Program-made: the position numbers and the translations under genes
The notes under the pieces: model-generated
The model's database searches: none
Told to the model about the DNA's origin: nothing
What the model saw: only the letters and a program-made list of their open reading frames with translations
Source of the DNA: Paenibacillus woosongensis
GTDB taxonomy: Bacteria; Bacillota; Bacilli; Paenibacillales; Paenibacillaceae
Reading direction: 5' to 3'
Assembly (NCBI RefSeq): GCF_030122845.1
Contig: NZ_CP126084.1
Coordinates: 1,984,001-2,048,000 of the forward strand
DNA length: 64,000 bases
Part shown: in pieces, positions 49,533 to 59,165 of the stretch
Layout of the letters: every line of letters begins with the position of its first letter
Position numbering within the stretch: position 1 is the first letter of the stretch

Positions 49533-50969
49533 ATGGTTAATATTTATGATATTCTTGCAGAATCTGTTTCAAATTTCCCCGATAATATCTTCTATTCAGA
49601 CGAATGCCAAGGTGGGATTACCTACCTGAATTTCTTAGAGATTGTGCATACAAAGGGAGTTGTATTTGACTCTAGGAGATTAAGCCGTTACGAAGTCGTT
49701 GTAATTCTGGACGATGATCCGCTTACTATGCTGGCGGAAATGTTCGCCATCTGGTCTAGAGGTGCAATCCCTTGCGTATTACATCCACACATTACAAATG
49801 AGGATATGAAACACCTCATAGAATTTATTCGCCCAAAACTCGTTAAAATTCGCGGATCAATGGAGATTTTTGAGCAAGGCGGGATTATTGAGCAAGCAGA
49901 TCTGAATCCAGCATTGATTACATTTTCGACGGGGACAAGTAATCAACCAAAAGCAATTCTGCACTCTCACCAAGCAATTATCGAAAATGCTAAATTAATT
50001 AACGGATACCTTCATTTATCGTCCTTTGATCGATGTTTGAATTTGAAATCTTTACATCAAGTCGCTTCGCTCTCGTCTCTAATACTGCCATCAATACTTG
50101 TAGGCGCAGAGGTGCACTTTGTTAAGAAAACCATGTTATTTGCCATTGCGGAATACATAAACAAACATCAAATTACTTTTATCGATGCCGTAGCTACCGT
50201 AGTTAGATACATTACTTCTTTTAATGTACAGAATCATTTTTCTGAAAGTCCTCTTCGAATAATTTCGATCAACGGAGAGCATATGTCCGAAAACGATCTA
50301 TCGTGTGTTGTCCGGGCTTTCCCCAATGCTAAAGTATTCTATTCATACGGATTGTCCGAAGCGGGTCCTAGAGTTACGTACTTAGAAGACTGTCACTTCT
50401 TAAATAAAAAGGGAAGTGTGGGCATAGCTTTAGACAAGGTGACAATTAAAATTGTAGAAATGGACCATCAAGATCTTATCAATTATTCAGGAGAATATGC
50501 CATTGGAGAAATTGCGGTAAAATCTCCATCGATCATGTTGGGGTACTTTAACAATAAAGAGCGAACTGAAAGGACTATCGTTGATGGGTATTTATATACG
50601 GGAGATGTAGGGTTTATTGATAATGAAGGTTATTTGTACGTATTGGGGAGAAAAGATGAAACTATCATTAGAGGGGGCCAGAACATCTACCCTTATGAAA
50701 TTGAAGATTTTATCAAGAAAATTCCTTCTATTCTCGATTGTGTTGTTATCGGTATTGAGGATATGGACCATGGACAAAAAGTAGTCGCGTTCATTACATC
50801 CAATACATTGATTCATCAACAAGAAATCATGAGACATTGCGTAACACATTTGCCCAAGTACCTAGTACCTCAGGACATTATTCTGATTGATGACATACCG
50901 AAAAAAAATGGAAAACTAGACCGTAGAGCATTAAGTGATATGGTTAAGAGTACACATTCACATCGTTGA
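49533..50969 (+). CDS. ANL-superfamily acyl/aryl ligase
   Basis: A 478-residue AMP-forming ligase that activates a carboxylic acid, probably for loading onto an ACP. P-loop LITFSTGTSNQPKAILHSHQ is near residue 127. YSYGLSEAGPRVTYLED near 270 is motif A5, YLYTGDVGFIDNEGYLYVLG near 353 is A7-A8, and IPKKNGKLDRRAL holds the catalytic Lys near 465. RGGQNIYPYEIED near 385 fits the hinge. No carrier domain is fused. The ATG follows GATGGGGTGACAT. The acid it uses cannot be told from the sequence. Confidence 0.9.
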   Translation: MVNIYDILAESVSNFPDNIFYSDECQGGITYLNFLEIVHTKGVVFDSRRLSRYEVVVILDDDPLTMLAEMFAIWSRGAIPCVLHPHITNEDMKHLIEFIRPKLVKIRGSMEIFEQGGIIEQADLNPALITFSTGTSNQPKAILHSHQAIIENAKLINGYLHLSSFDRCLNLKSLHQVASLSSLILPSILVGAEVHFVKKTMLFAIAEYINKHQITFIDAVATVVRYITSFNVQNHFSESPLRIISINGEHMSENDLSCVVRAFPNAKVFYSYGLSEAGPRVTYLEDCHFLNKKGSVGIALDKVTIKIVEMDHQDLINYSGEYAIGEIAVKSPSIMLGYFNNKERTERTIVDGYLYTGDVGFIDNEGYLYVLGRKDETIIRGGQNIYPYEIEDFIKKIPSILDCVVIGIEDMDHGQKVVAFITSNTLIHQQEIMRHCVTHLPKYLVPQDIILIDDIPKKNGKLDRRALSDMVKSTHSHR

Positions 50970-50986
50970 GCCGGAGGAATCTGTAA

Positions 50987-51415
50987 ATGCTGAGGAACTT
51001 ATTACACACGGTAATTGTACGGACGCCCATAATGAGTTTATGTGTAACTCTACTATTGATTGTTATGTTGTTCTATATGCTGTGCGGTATCACAGTACAA
51101 AATCACTACCTGGATGTGCAGGGAAAGGTTGTTGGCAAGCAGCAAAATCGTTTAGTTATCGAAAGCAACATCATTGAAGACGCCAACGGAGCTGATCGAT
51201 ATATGAACAATCAAGCAATTACATGGTACTCCAACAATGTAAACTCTAAATATACTGGGAGAATTGCCGAAGTAAACAAGGAAGAGGGCGGTGCTAAATT
51301 AACCGTTGTGACTGAAACGCTACCCATGGATATATTAGATCACCTAATGGAGGAAAACGTCAATTTAATTATTAATCAGGGTGAATCTGATTTATTTACT
51401 CTTATATTTAAGTAA
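50987..51415 (+). CDS. Single-pass membrane protein beside the ABC exporter
   Basis: A 142-residue protein with one N-terminal span (about residues 15-36) and an extracytoplasmic domain rich in beta-forming residues (VVGKQQNRLVIESNIIEDAN, then TGRIAEVNKEEGGAKLTVVT). This looks like a miniature membrane-fusion (HlyD-type) accessory subunit, which would fit its place just before two ABC transporter genes. No family can be named with confidence. The ATG follows GAGCCGGAGGAATCTGTAA. Confidence 0.65.
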   Translation: MLRNLLHTVIVRTPIMSLCVTLLLIVMLFYMLCGITVQNHYLDVQGKVVGKQQNRLVIESNIIEDANGADRYMNNQAITWYSNNVNSKYTGRIAEVNKEEGGAKLTVVTETLPMDILDHLMEENVNLIINQGESDLFTLIFK

Positions 51416-51427
51416 GGTGGAGGTATA

Positions 51428-53173
51428 GTGATTAAAGGGATTTTACATTATAAATTCATTTGGAGATGCGTTAAACCTTATAAATTTAGTTTTATAAATT
51501 TATTCTTTTGTGTACTCGTTACTTCGTTCATTGGGATGACTTATCCTTACCTTTTTGGGCTCTTAATTGACGAGGTGTTTTATCATCAGAATAGAGAAAT
51601 CTTTATGCTGATCATTATTATTTATGGAACTATCTTCGTTGCTGAAATTATTCTTCATTTTATTAATAATTCAACCTGGTCATATTTAATGAACCGGTTT
51701 CTATTTGATATAAGGATCAAGCTGTTCGAGAAAACAATGAGAATGAAAGCTTCGCAATTAAAAGATATTCAAACTGGCAATATTCTAACGGTCATCAATA
51801 ATGACACAAATCATGTTATGGATTTAATCCATCGGAACTTTTTTTTTGGCATTGCGAATGTGATGCGTCTGCTGCTGTCGATCGGATTTGTTGCCTATAT
51901 TAATTATAAGTTAGTTATATTAATGTTAGTTATTTTACCTGTGTCGGTAACAATTACGATGTATTTTGGCAAAAAAATTAGAAGTAACAATGAAGTATAC
52001 CGGCAGTCATATGGCAGTTATGTAGGTTTTTTGTTGGAGATGCTCAAAGGACTGCAAGTAATAAAATTGCTCAGAGCTCAAAGAAACGTTTCCAAAAGGC
52101 TTCTCGATTTTTGGAAGCGTTTGATTCGTATTCAGGTTGAAAACTCGAAATTCGATTTTTTAGTCCAGAGAATATTAGCCTTTCTAACTTTAACATCCGA
52201 TTTGATTTTATTTACGATATCGGTTTTCCTGGTCGCTAAGTCACAACTTACTGTCGGTACGTTTATTGCCGTTATGGAATATTTCAGCAGGGCAAATTCC
52301 TTGCTTCTAGCCCTAGGGGAAACCAACAAGAGTATTCAGCAGAACATCGTTTCTATTCGTAAAGTAAATGAAATTCTGAATACCTCAACAGAAACAACCG
52401 GGAAGCTTCCCGCAATTCAAATTCATAAGGGGGAAATTGAATTTCAGAATGTATTTTTTCACTATCAGAGTGATACTCCATTATTAAAAGGGATTAATTT
52501 ACATATTCGCAACGGAGAATCCATCTGTGTGGTGGGACATAGCGGGGCAGGTAAGAGTACCTTAATCGATATAATTCTTCGATTTATTGAAGAAAGTGAG
52601 GGCCGCATTCTAATAGATGGCCAAAACCTCGCCTCATACGATATTAGGACAATAAGAAGGCAAATTGGTTATGTTCAGCAAGAAGCGTTACTGTTTGAGG
52701 GAAGTATTAGATCAAATATACAAATGGCGAAGAGGAATGCCACAGAGGAAGAAATATGGGATGCATGCGAGAAAGCATGTATAGCGGACTTTATTCAGGG
52801 GCTTCCTGATCGGTTGGATACACTTATTGGCAATGATGGTATCCAGTTGTCAGGAGGACAAAAGCAAAGAGTGGCCATCGCAAGAATACTTTTAAAGGAT
52901 CCCAAAATCTTAATCTTTGACGAAGCAACCTCAGCTTTGGACTACGAAACGGAGCATGCTATACAGAAACAATGGAATGAGATACGGACTGGTAGGACAA
53001 CGATTGTAATTGCTCACCGGTTGGCAAGTATATTGGATTCAGATAGGGTTGCCTTGTTGCATGATGGTTGTATCATAGCGGTAGCTCATCATCAGAAACT
53101 TCTGGAGAATAACGAGGTTTATCGCAAGCTATTCTTAGAACAGTATGCTCAGGGGGAAACGCATGCAATTTAA
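51428..53173 (+). CDS. ABC exporter half-subunit A (membrane and ATPase fused)
   Basis: A 581-residue transporter. Six membrane spans lie within residues 20-305 and the ATPase within about 340-575. Walker A is VGHSGAGKSTLID near 373, the signature QLSGGQKQRVAIARIL near 477, Walker [17 protein letters not shown] near 497, and the switch His is in IVIAHRLAS. All catalytic residues are intact. The GTG at 51428 follows AAGGTGGAGGTATA. The next gene, a second exporter half, overlaps its end by 11 bases, so a heterodimer is likely. It probably exports the cluster product and may give self-resistance. Confidence 0.92.
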   Translation: MIKGILHYKFIWRCVKPYKFSFINLFFCVLVTSFIGMTYPYLFGLLIDEVFYHQNREIFMLIIIIYGTIFVAEIILHFINNSTWSYLMNRFLFDIRIKLFEKTMRMKASQLKDIQTGNILTVINNDTNHVMDLIHRNFFFGIANVMRLLLSIGFVAYINYKLVILMLVILPVSVTITMYFGKKIRSNNEVYRQSYGSYVGFLLEMLKGLQVIKLLRAQRNVSKRLLDFWKRLIRIQVENSKFDFLVQRILAFLTLTSDLILFTISVFLVAKSQLTVGTFIAVMEYFSRANSLLLALGETNKSIQQNIVSIRKVNEILNTSTETTGKLPAIQIHKGEIEFQNVFFHYQSDTPLLKGINLHIRNGESICVVGHSGAGKSTLIDIILRFIEESEGRILIDGQNLASYDIRTIRRQIGYVQQEALLFEGSIRSNIQMAKRNATEEEIWDACEKACIADFIQGLPDRLDTLIGNDGIQLSGGQKQRVAIARILLKDPKILIFDEATSALDYETEHAIQKQWNEIRTGRTTIVIAHRLASILDSDRVALLHDGCIIAVAHHQKLLENNEVYRKLFLEQYAQGETHAI

Positions 53174-54851
53174 CTTTAGCCATCGAAGGCAAATATTTTC
53201 AAGTATATACAGTATGATCCGTAAGAGGCAATTAATCAGTTTGCTTGTAGTGAAGCTTATTCTCCAAGCCTTGCCTATGGCAGGCCCTTTTGTATTTATG
53301 ATTTTAGTTGATTACGTATTGATTAAAGGACAACTTACATATTTCAAATGGGTAGTCACCGGATACTTATTAATTTATATCGTAGACAGCACGTTTCAAG
53401 CAGTCCATCTGCAGCAAACAAACAAACTGATCAATGGTTTTACATTTCAACTCAAGCATAAGATCTGGAAGAACATACTGAGGCTTCCGGCTGATGATGA
53501 GGAGAGCGGTAGAGTAGGCGAGCTTAAGAATACAATGGAGTCAGATGTTGATGAATTGAAAACTTATTTTAATACCCAGTTCATTGATTATTACATTCAA
53601 TGGCTTTTAAGTATTGTCTATTGTGTTGTTTTATTATGCATTAATTATAAGTTAGCAATTTTTAGTTATTTGATGATACCGCTCTCCTTCTGGATGACTA
53701 AGTGGCTGGGGAAAAGCATGTATTCAACATCCGAGCGATATCGGAAAATATGGGGAGGCTATGAGGAATGGCTTTCGAACTCCATTCAGGGCTGGAAGGA
53801 AATTAAGGCATTAAATAATGAAAGGAAACAGCTGGCAACCTTTACTCGGTTTTGGGGTGATCTCAGTGTGCTTTTCTTTCGTAGACAGATGTATTGGTTT
53901 GGTAATCGTTCATTTATTTCCTTCAAAGATTTTTTTGTAACTAGAATGAACTTGTATTTTCTCGGTGGCTTACTGATTATGGACGGGGACCTTACAATAG
54001 GCAGTTTGATTTTGTTTATGAAATATTATGAGGTGTTTTTCGGGGGCATCCAAAAAATTAATAGTAGTGACATGGACTTCAGTAATCTGCTGCCTTCCCT
54101 GCGAAGAACGCTTAATTTAGCAGTCATTCCATCAGCGCAGCCAAAGGGACATAAGATAAGGTCTTTCGAGAGAATTACATTCGAAAGCGTATATTTTAGT
54201 TACCGCGGCTCGTCAAGATATGTGTTGGAAGATATCAATTTTCAGTTGCGCAAGAACGAATACGTTGCATTGGTAGGAAAAAGTGGTTCAGGAAAAAGTA
54301 CATTTATTAATATGTTACTTGGGCAATATCAGCCTTTAAAAGGGAATATCAGCATTAACGGCATTGATTATAAGAACTTAGATATTCAGTGCCTTCAAAA
54401 GCTCTTTGGAGTCGTTATACAGGATAGTCTTTTATTTAACATGTCTATTAAAGATAACTTTTATATAGTCAAACCGAATGCAACTATCGAAGAAATGTGG
54501 AGAGTATGCAAACAGTCTGGAATAGAAGAGTATATACGCGCGCAACCTAATGGTCTTGATACTATTATTGGTGAGAAAGGCGTTAAGCTATCAGGTGGGC
54601 AACGCCAAAGAATTGCTATCGCCAGAACATTACTATTAGACTCTTCTATTCTTGTCTTCGATGAATCAACGTCGCAGCTTGATCATGAAACTGAAAAGAT
54701 GATCCTAAACACTTTAGAAAAACTCGCCGCGTATAAAACTGTTATTGTAATTGCTCATAGGCACTCTTCCATTCAAGCAGCTCATCGAATTGTTACGTTT
54801 GACAACGGGAGAATTGTTAAAGATGTATTTCGTATATCAAGAATTACATAG
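53163..54851 (+). CDS. ABC exporter half-subunit B (membrane and ATPase fused)
   Basis: A 562-residue partner of the previous protein. Membrane spans lie within residues 15-300. The ATPase has Walker A VGKSGSGKSTFIN near 371, signature KLSGGQRQRIAIARTL, and Walker B ILVFDESTSQLDHETE, with Ser in place of the usual Ala in DEATS. The residue following Walker B Asp is Glu, so this half can hydrolyse ATP. The ATG at 53163 follows CAGGGGGAAACGC. It is the last gene of the long operon; no clear terminator was seen in the 170 bp that follow. Confidence 0.92.
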   Translation: MQFNFSHRRQIFSSIYSMIRKRQLISLLVVKLILQALPMAGPFVFMILVDYVLIKGQLTYFKWVVTGYLLIYIVDSTFQAVHLQQTNKLINGFTFQLKHKIWKNILRLPADDEESGRVGELKNTMESDVDELKTYFNTQFIDYYIQWLLSIVYCVVLLCINYKLAIFSYLMIPLSFWMTKWLGKSMYSTSERYRKIWGGYEEWLSNSIQGWKEIKALNNERKQLATFTRFWGDLSVLFFRRQMYWFGNRSFISFKDFFVTRMNLYFLGGLLIMDGDLTIGSLILFMKYYEVFFGGIQKINSSDMDFSNLLPSLRRTLNLAVIPSAQPKGHKIRSFERITFESVYFSYRGSSRYVLEDINFQLRKNEYVALVGKSGSGKSTFINMLLGQYQPLKGNISINGIDYKNLDIQCLQKLFGVVIQDSLLFNMSIKDNFYIVKPNATIEEMWRVCKQSGIEEYIRAQPNGLDTIIGEKGVKLSGGQRQRIAIARTLLLDSSILVFDESTSQLDHETEKMILNTLEKLAAYKTVIVIAHRHSSIQAAHRIVTFDNGRIVKDVFRISRIT

Positions 54852-54964
54852 ACTATCCATTTATTTATAATTTATTGTCGTGTTATGTAAAAAATGCTAA
54901 AGTATGTGCAACCCCCCGAAGCAGGAACGTCAGTACAACAAAAATTTCAATTTTAGCTAATAAA

Positions 54965-54993
54965 TTGTGAATGGTTTGACAATGGGATAAAAT
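54965..54993 (+). promoter_or_regulatory. Candidate promoter of the second cluster block
   Basis: TTGTGA (54965) and TAAAAT (54988) are separated by exactly 17 bp in the gap before the SDR gene. It would make the SDR-BtrH-ACP-ligase block a separate transcript. Based on hexamer match only. Confidence 0.45.
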
Positions 54994-55082
54994 ACTAAGC
55001 TGTCCGGATTTGTGATTCTTATTCCATGGTTACGATAGACGAAAAGAAAATGAGTAATTCGATTGAGGAGGAGGGTGCATCC

Positions 55083-55808
55083 TTGAAAACTATTTTGCTT
55101 ACAGGTGATACCGGAGGCTTAGGAGTTTCGATATTAGATGTCTTACTGAAAAAATCCAATTATAAAGTAATAGGTATTAGCAGATCCGAAAATCAGTTCG
55201 TACATATGTACAAGGAAAGATATCCAGAGCAGTATTATCATATCAGTTTTGATTTGAGAAATACCGAGAATATTAAAGAGCTATATACACATCAAATTAA
55301 AAAAATTGGTAGTATTTACGGCTTAGTAAATAATTCTGCAATTGCTTATGATGATATTGTTACAAATGCAAATATTTCAAAAATCGAGGATATGTTCCAA
55401 TTAAATGTTTTTGCACCAATCATGTTAACTAAATATGTTATTAGGGATATGCTCCTTTATAATATAAAAGGTTCAATTGTAAATATTTCCTCAATTAGTG
55501 CTCATACTGGATATAAAGGGCTGAGTATGTATGCATCTACAAAGGGAGCGTTAGAGGCCTTTTCCAAGGGCGTTGCTAGAGAGTGGGGGGGAAAGGGGAT
55601 TAGATCAAACTGTATAGTTCCCGGATTCATGGAAACCAATATGAGTTCTACATTAAGTGGTCAACAAAAAGATAAAATTTTTCGAAGGAATTCACTCAGT
55701 TCACCTGTAAGTTTGGAAAGCGTAGCATCTACGGTTGCGTTTCTATTGTCTGAGGAGGCGAGTTCAATAACTGGGGCAATGATTAATGTAGATAATGGAA
55801 CTATCTAA
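55083..55808 (+). CDS. SDR-family oxidoreductase (FabG-like)
   Basis: A 241-residue NAD(P)-dependent dehydrogenase/reductase. ILLTGDTGGLGVSILD gives the cofactor loop at residues 4-19, YGLVNNSAIAYDD the NNAG-like strand, and the catalytic residues lie in SIVNISSISAHTGYKGLSMY (Ser, Tyr) and ASTKGALEAF (Lys). Its C-terminus ITGAMINVDNG is typical. The TTG at 55083 follows GAGGAGGAGGGTGCATCC; a longer in-frame start at 55026 has no ribosome site. It might reduce a keto-acyl group on the ACP or make the ketone used by the DegT aminotransferase. Confidence 0.87.
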   Translation: MKTILLTGDTGGLGVSILDVLLKKSNYKVIGISRSENQFVHMYKERYPEQYYHISFDLRNTENIKELYTHQIKKIGSIYGLVNNSAIAYDDIVTNANISKIEDMFQLNVFAPIMLTKYVIRDMLLYNIKGSIVNISSISAHTGYKGLSMYASTKGALEAFSKGVAREWGGKGIRSNCIVPGFMETNMSSTLSGQQKDKIFRRNSLSSPVSLESVASTVAFLLSEEASSITGAMINVDNGTI

Positions 55809-55854
55809 CCAACTTGTATTTGAATGGAGGAATAGAGCTTAGGAGGAGTGCGTG

Positions 55855-56709
55855 ATGGTAGGCAAATGGAAACCACCATTTGGGCCTTATGATTGTGAAT
55901 TAAACGCTTTAATGTTTTGGTCAAGTCAAAACAATATTTCACTAAATTTATTCTATAAATACAATTGGGCATTTCATTTTGATAATGAACATGATCTATT
56001 AAGAGGAAGTCTTTCAATAACTAATGCTTTGAGTTTTTTTCAAGAAATATACAAAGTCAGAGTTTATCAAATATCATTTGAAGAGATTCCAACGGGGAAA
56101 ATTGTGATTTTACCTCTTAATGCTCGTCTTCTTCCGTATGCAAAAGCTTATTTTCAGAAGACCGATCTTGTGCACTATGTTGCTGCACAAAAACTTAATG
56201 ATGAATTCTTTTTTTTATGGGATTCTTCTTTAGAATTTAACGATTCGCTTTCGTACAAAATTGTTCAATCATCCTGGAGTAATGTCGGTAGAAAAACATG
56301 CTTGCTGGAAAATAGCGGAGAATTTATCAGTGATAAGATTGATGCAATAGTTCCTTTTTATTGTCAAATAGATTTTAAATCAATTTATAGCTCTTCGATA
56401 TCTGAATTTACTAATAGATTGCGAGAATTAGTTAATTCTGAAAGAGATTTGATAAATAACGAAAAATACAAGAAATACTTTGGCTATTTAACCAGTATTC
56501 TTCATGCGCGAGAACGGCATTTTGAAGCAACTACTTATTCAGAATATAGTTTGAAAATATTAAATGGATGGCGCAAGGTTTTGAAAAATTACATGAAAGT
56601 ATCAATAAACGGTCAACTAATTAATTTTACGATTGATGCTATATCTGAAATTTGTGAAATTGAAATGAATTATCTGAATAGCAGTTTTGTAACCGAAGTG
56701 AAGATTTAA
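55855..56709 (+). CDS. BtrH-like (papain-fold) acyltransferase A
   Basis: A 284-residue protein that resembles the BtrH N-terminal family, whose founder transfers the acyl side chain from its ACP to ribostamycin in butirosin synthesis. GPYDCELNALMFW near residues 10-22 has the putative catalytic Cys, LVHYVAAQKL near 105 the His, and FLWDSSLEFND near 122 the acidic residue. The following gene is a paralogue with the same pattern (YDC...HYVLAIK...IFDPYY). The ATG at 55855 follows AGGAGGAGTGCGTG. I infer transfer of an ACP-bound acyl group onto an amine of the product. Identification rests on motif pattern and neighbours. Confidence 0.65.
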   Translation: MVGKWKPPFGPYDCELNALMFWSSQNNISLNLFYKYNWAFHFDNEHDLLRGSLSITNALSFFQEIYKVRVYQISFEEIPTGKIVILPLNARLLPYAKAYFQKTDLVHYVAAQKLNDEFFFLWDSSLEFNDSLSYKIVQSSWSNVGRKTCLLENSGEFISDKIDAIVPFYCQIDFKSIYSSSISEFTNRLRELVNSERDLINNEKYKKYFGYLTSILHARERHFEATTYSEYSLKILNGWRKVLKNYMKVSINGQLINFTIDAISEICEIEMNYLNSSFVTEVKI

Positions 56710-56791
56710 ATACGGATATATACCGATTCCAGTCATTCGTCGGGCATCATTTTAATGAAAGGGAATCTTAAGAGCGAAAGAGGACCTCTAA

Positions 56792-57631
56792 ATGAATCAG
56801 AATAAGCATGTCCCATATGGAATTTATGATTGTTTAATGAATGCAATAATTTATTGGATGTTAAATAAAGGGCATGACCCACAGAAACTATTTAGATATA
56901 ATTGGGATTTTTATTACGATAAGAGATATGATCTATTCGGTGGTAGCCTTTCAAAGGATTGTTTAATCAATTTTTTGAGGGCTGAGTACTCTTTACAAGT
57001 GATAGACTTAGAATTTAGTGATATCACGAATGATAAGTGCATTTTCATTGCTCTTGATACTTATGATCTGTCATACATTCCAGATTTCTACCAAAAAGTT
57101 AATCAATTGCATTATGTTCTTGCGATAAAACATCAAAATCAAATTGGAATTTTTGATCCCTATTATAATGTTAATCAAATGCTGTCAATAGATGAGTGTA
57201 TAGAAGCATGGGGAAAATTCCAAAAATCAATATTAACTATTGAGGATTTGAAACCAAAAAAAATTACACATAATAGACAAATATATCCTTATATGGCCGA
57301 GATTGATTATGAAGAGAGATTTTTTGACGCATTTAAAGATATTCAAGTGAGATTAGAGGAATTTCAGTCAAATACATACAGATTATCCGAAGATTATAAT
57401 TATAAAAAATATTTCGGTTGTCTTAGAGCGGTATATCTAAATAGAAAAAAGTATTTTGATTGTATAGAGGTTCAAGGTAATATTCAAACTGATATAGTTG
57501 ATAGTTGGGAGAATGTTTTAAGGGAATATGTCAAGGTCTCCATTCTCGGGGTAAGTCATTTCAAAAATGTGATCATAACATTAGAAAAAGCTTTGTTAAG
57601 GGAAATATCGTATTTAAGCAATTTGATATAG
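56792..57631 (+). CDS. BtrH-like (papain-fold) acyltransferase B
   Basis: A 279-residue paralogue of the preceding protein. PYGIYDCLMNAIIYWM near residues 8-23 has the putative nucleophile Cys, QLHYVLAIKHQNQIGIFDPY near 107-126 holds the His and Asp, and DYNYKKYFGCLRAVYLNRKK near 200 matches EKYKKYFGYLTSILHARERH of protein A. The YDC...HYV...FDP pattern is a better match to a Cys-His-Asp triad than in copy A. The ATG follows AGCGAAAGAGGACCTCTAA. An ACP gene starts 11 bases after its stop, which strongly suggests an ACP-dependent acyl transfer. Confidence 0.68.
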   Translation: MNQNKHVPYGIYDCLMNAIIYWMLNKGHDPQKLFRYNWDFYYDKRYDLFGGSLSKDCLINFLRAEYSLQVIDLEFSDITNDKCIFIALDTYDLSYIPDFYQKVNQLHYVLAIKHQNQIGIFDPYYNVNQMLSIDECIEAWGKFQKSILTIEDLKPKKITHNRQIYPYMAEIDYEERFFDAFKDIQVRLEEFQSNTYRLSEDYNYKKYFGCLRAVYLNRKKYFDCIEVQGNIQTDIVDSWENVLREYVKVSILGVSHFKNVIITLEKALLREISYLSNLI

Positions 57632-57642
57632 GAGGATTAACA

Positions 57643-57879
57643 GTGGATATTCAAAGATTGTATGATTTTTTACATGAAATTATTATGCGTAAAGAATATA
57701 AACTAGAAGAAGGTGTGAATCTTGAACACCTTTCATTACGCAGTGATCTAGCATTTGATTCTTTTGATTTAGCAGAGCTAACCGTGAGAATAGAAGATGA
57801 ATATTCAATCGATATATTTGAAATGAATGAAAATATCGATACAGTAATAGATATTATTGAAATAATTACCAAAAGATAA
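57643..57879 (+). CDS. Acyl carrier protein 2
   Basis: A 78-residue carrier protein. SDLAFDSFDLAELTVRIEDE near residues 38-57 has the DSF variant of the phosphopantetheine motif. The GTG at 57643 follows ATAGGAGGATTAACA; an in-frame upstream start at 57505 lies within the BtrH-like gene and has no ribosome site. It sits between BtrH-like B and the third ligase gene, a butirosin-like trio of acyltransferase, carrier and acid-activating enzyme. Confidence 0.88.
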   Translation: MDIQRLYDFLHEIIMRKEYKLEEGVNLEHLSLRSDLAFDSFDLAELTVRIEDEYSIDIFEMNENIDTVIDIIEIITKR

Positions 57880-57950
57880 GTTGAGTTAATGTTTTAAAAA
57901 ATGATAGGTGTATATATTTCATCTAGTATTATATTAAAGGTGGAATTGCT

Positions 57951-59165
57951 ATGAAATTATTTTGGGTAGATGAATATAGGAATCAAACCAAAAGTTACTC
58001 AGATCTTATTAAGGATTTGAATTCATTAAATTTAGGAAACAGCAGTATTTTTAACTACAATCCTTATCATATTTATTTGCAGATAATACATAGCATATTA
58101 TGTAATTATAAAGTAACTATAGTTGATAAAATTCCCGAAGAACAATCCAATTCTTTTTTTACAACTCCTTTGGATCTAATTGATGAAACAGACTTGTATA
58201 AACGTTTAAACGAACAAATTGACAACTCTTGGAGAATAACAATTCTTACTTCTGGGACAACTAGTAAACCAAAAGCTGTAGAGCATAGCTTAGAAAGCTT
58301 AACACGTGCTGTAAAAAAGAGAGCTTCCCATGCAGATGACATTTGGGCATTGGCCTATCATCCTACTCATTTTGCTGCTTTACAAGTATTTTTTCAAGCT
58401 TTTTGGAACAAAAACACTATAGTTAACATGTTTGATATTGATAAAAAACATTTTGCTCTAAAGATGAAACAATTTGGTGTAACTCACATATCTGCAACAC
58501 CAACATTTTACAGGAATACTTTGTTTTTCATAGATGAACCTTTAATGATAGTAAAAAGAGTGGTTTTTGGTGGAGAAGTTTTTGATAAAAATTTGGTTCA
58601 TAAAATTAAAGGGTATTTTCCAAATGCAAAAATTAAAAATATTTACGCTACGACAGAGGCCGGAAGCTTGTTTTCCTCATGTAACGGTGAATTTATTATT
58701 CCGATAGATTTATATAAGTATATTTCTTTCTCCAAAGAAAATGAATTGCTCATACATAAAGCCCTTCTTGGGGAATTTCATCAAGAGAAATCTAATTTTA
58801 TTGATGAGTGGTTTCCTACGGGTGATATCGTTGAAAAAGTTAATGAAGTTTCTTTCAGGTTTATCGGAAGAAAAACGGAAATGATTAACGTTGGCGGATA
58901 TAAAGTTAATCCTATGGAAGTAGAAGATGAAATTCGAAAAATTTCAGGAGTAGTTGATGTTATTGTAACTTCCAAGGAAAATAAGTTAATTGGAAATGTA
59001 TTAATTGCTGAAGTTATTGCACAAGAAGATCAGCATGAAGAAATAATTTCATTTCAAATTAAAAATCTATCTACCATTTCTAAATGGAAAGTTCCACGAG
59101 TAGTACGGTTTGTAGAGACTCTAAATACAAGCAGGACTGGTAAATTAATAAGACGTCATCAATAG
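57951..59165 (+). CDS. Compact ANL-superfamily acyl-activating ligase
   Basis: A 404-residue ligase, shorter than usual because the N-terminal subdomain is reduced. P-loop ITILTSGTTSKPKAVEHSLE is near residue 95. NIYATTEAGSLFSS near 230 is motif A5, EWFPTGDIVEKVNEVSFRFI near 284 the A7 region, GRKTEMINVGGYKVNPMEVE near 304 the hinge, and LNTSRTGKLIRRHQ ends with the catalytic Lys. The ATG follows TTAAAGGTGGAATTGCT. It follows ACP 2 by 71 bases and probably loads it. A gap without genes follows. Confidence 0.88.
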   Translation: MKLFWVDEYRNQTKSYSDLIKDLNSLNLGNSSIFNYNPYHIYLQIIHSILCNYKVTIVDKIPEEQSNSFFTTPLDLIDETDLYKRLNEQIDNSWRITILTSGTTSKPKAVEHSLESLTRAVKKRASHADDIWALAYHPTHFAALQVFFQAFWNKNTIVNMFDIDKKHFALKMKQFGVTHISATPTFYRNTLFFIDEPLMIVKRVVFGGEVFDKNLVHKIKGYFPNAKIKNIYATTEAGSLFSSCNGEFIIPIDLYKYISFSKENELLIHKALLGEFHQEKSNFIDEWFPTGDIVEKVNEVSFRFIGRKTEMINVGGYKVNPMEVEDEIRKISGVVDVIVTSKENKLIGNVLIAEVIAQEDQHEEIISFQIKNLSTISKWKVPRVVRFVETLNTSRTGKLIRRHQ

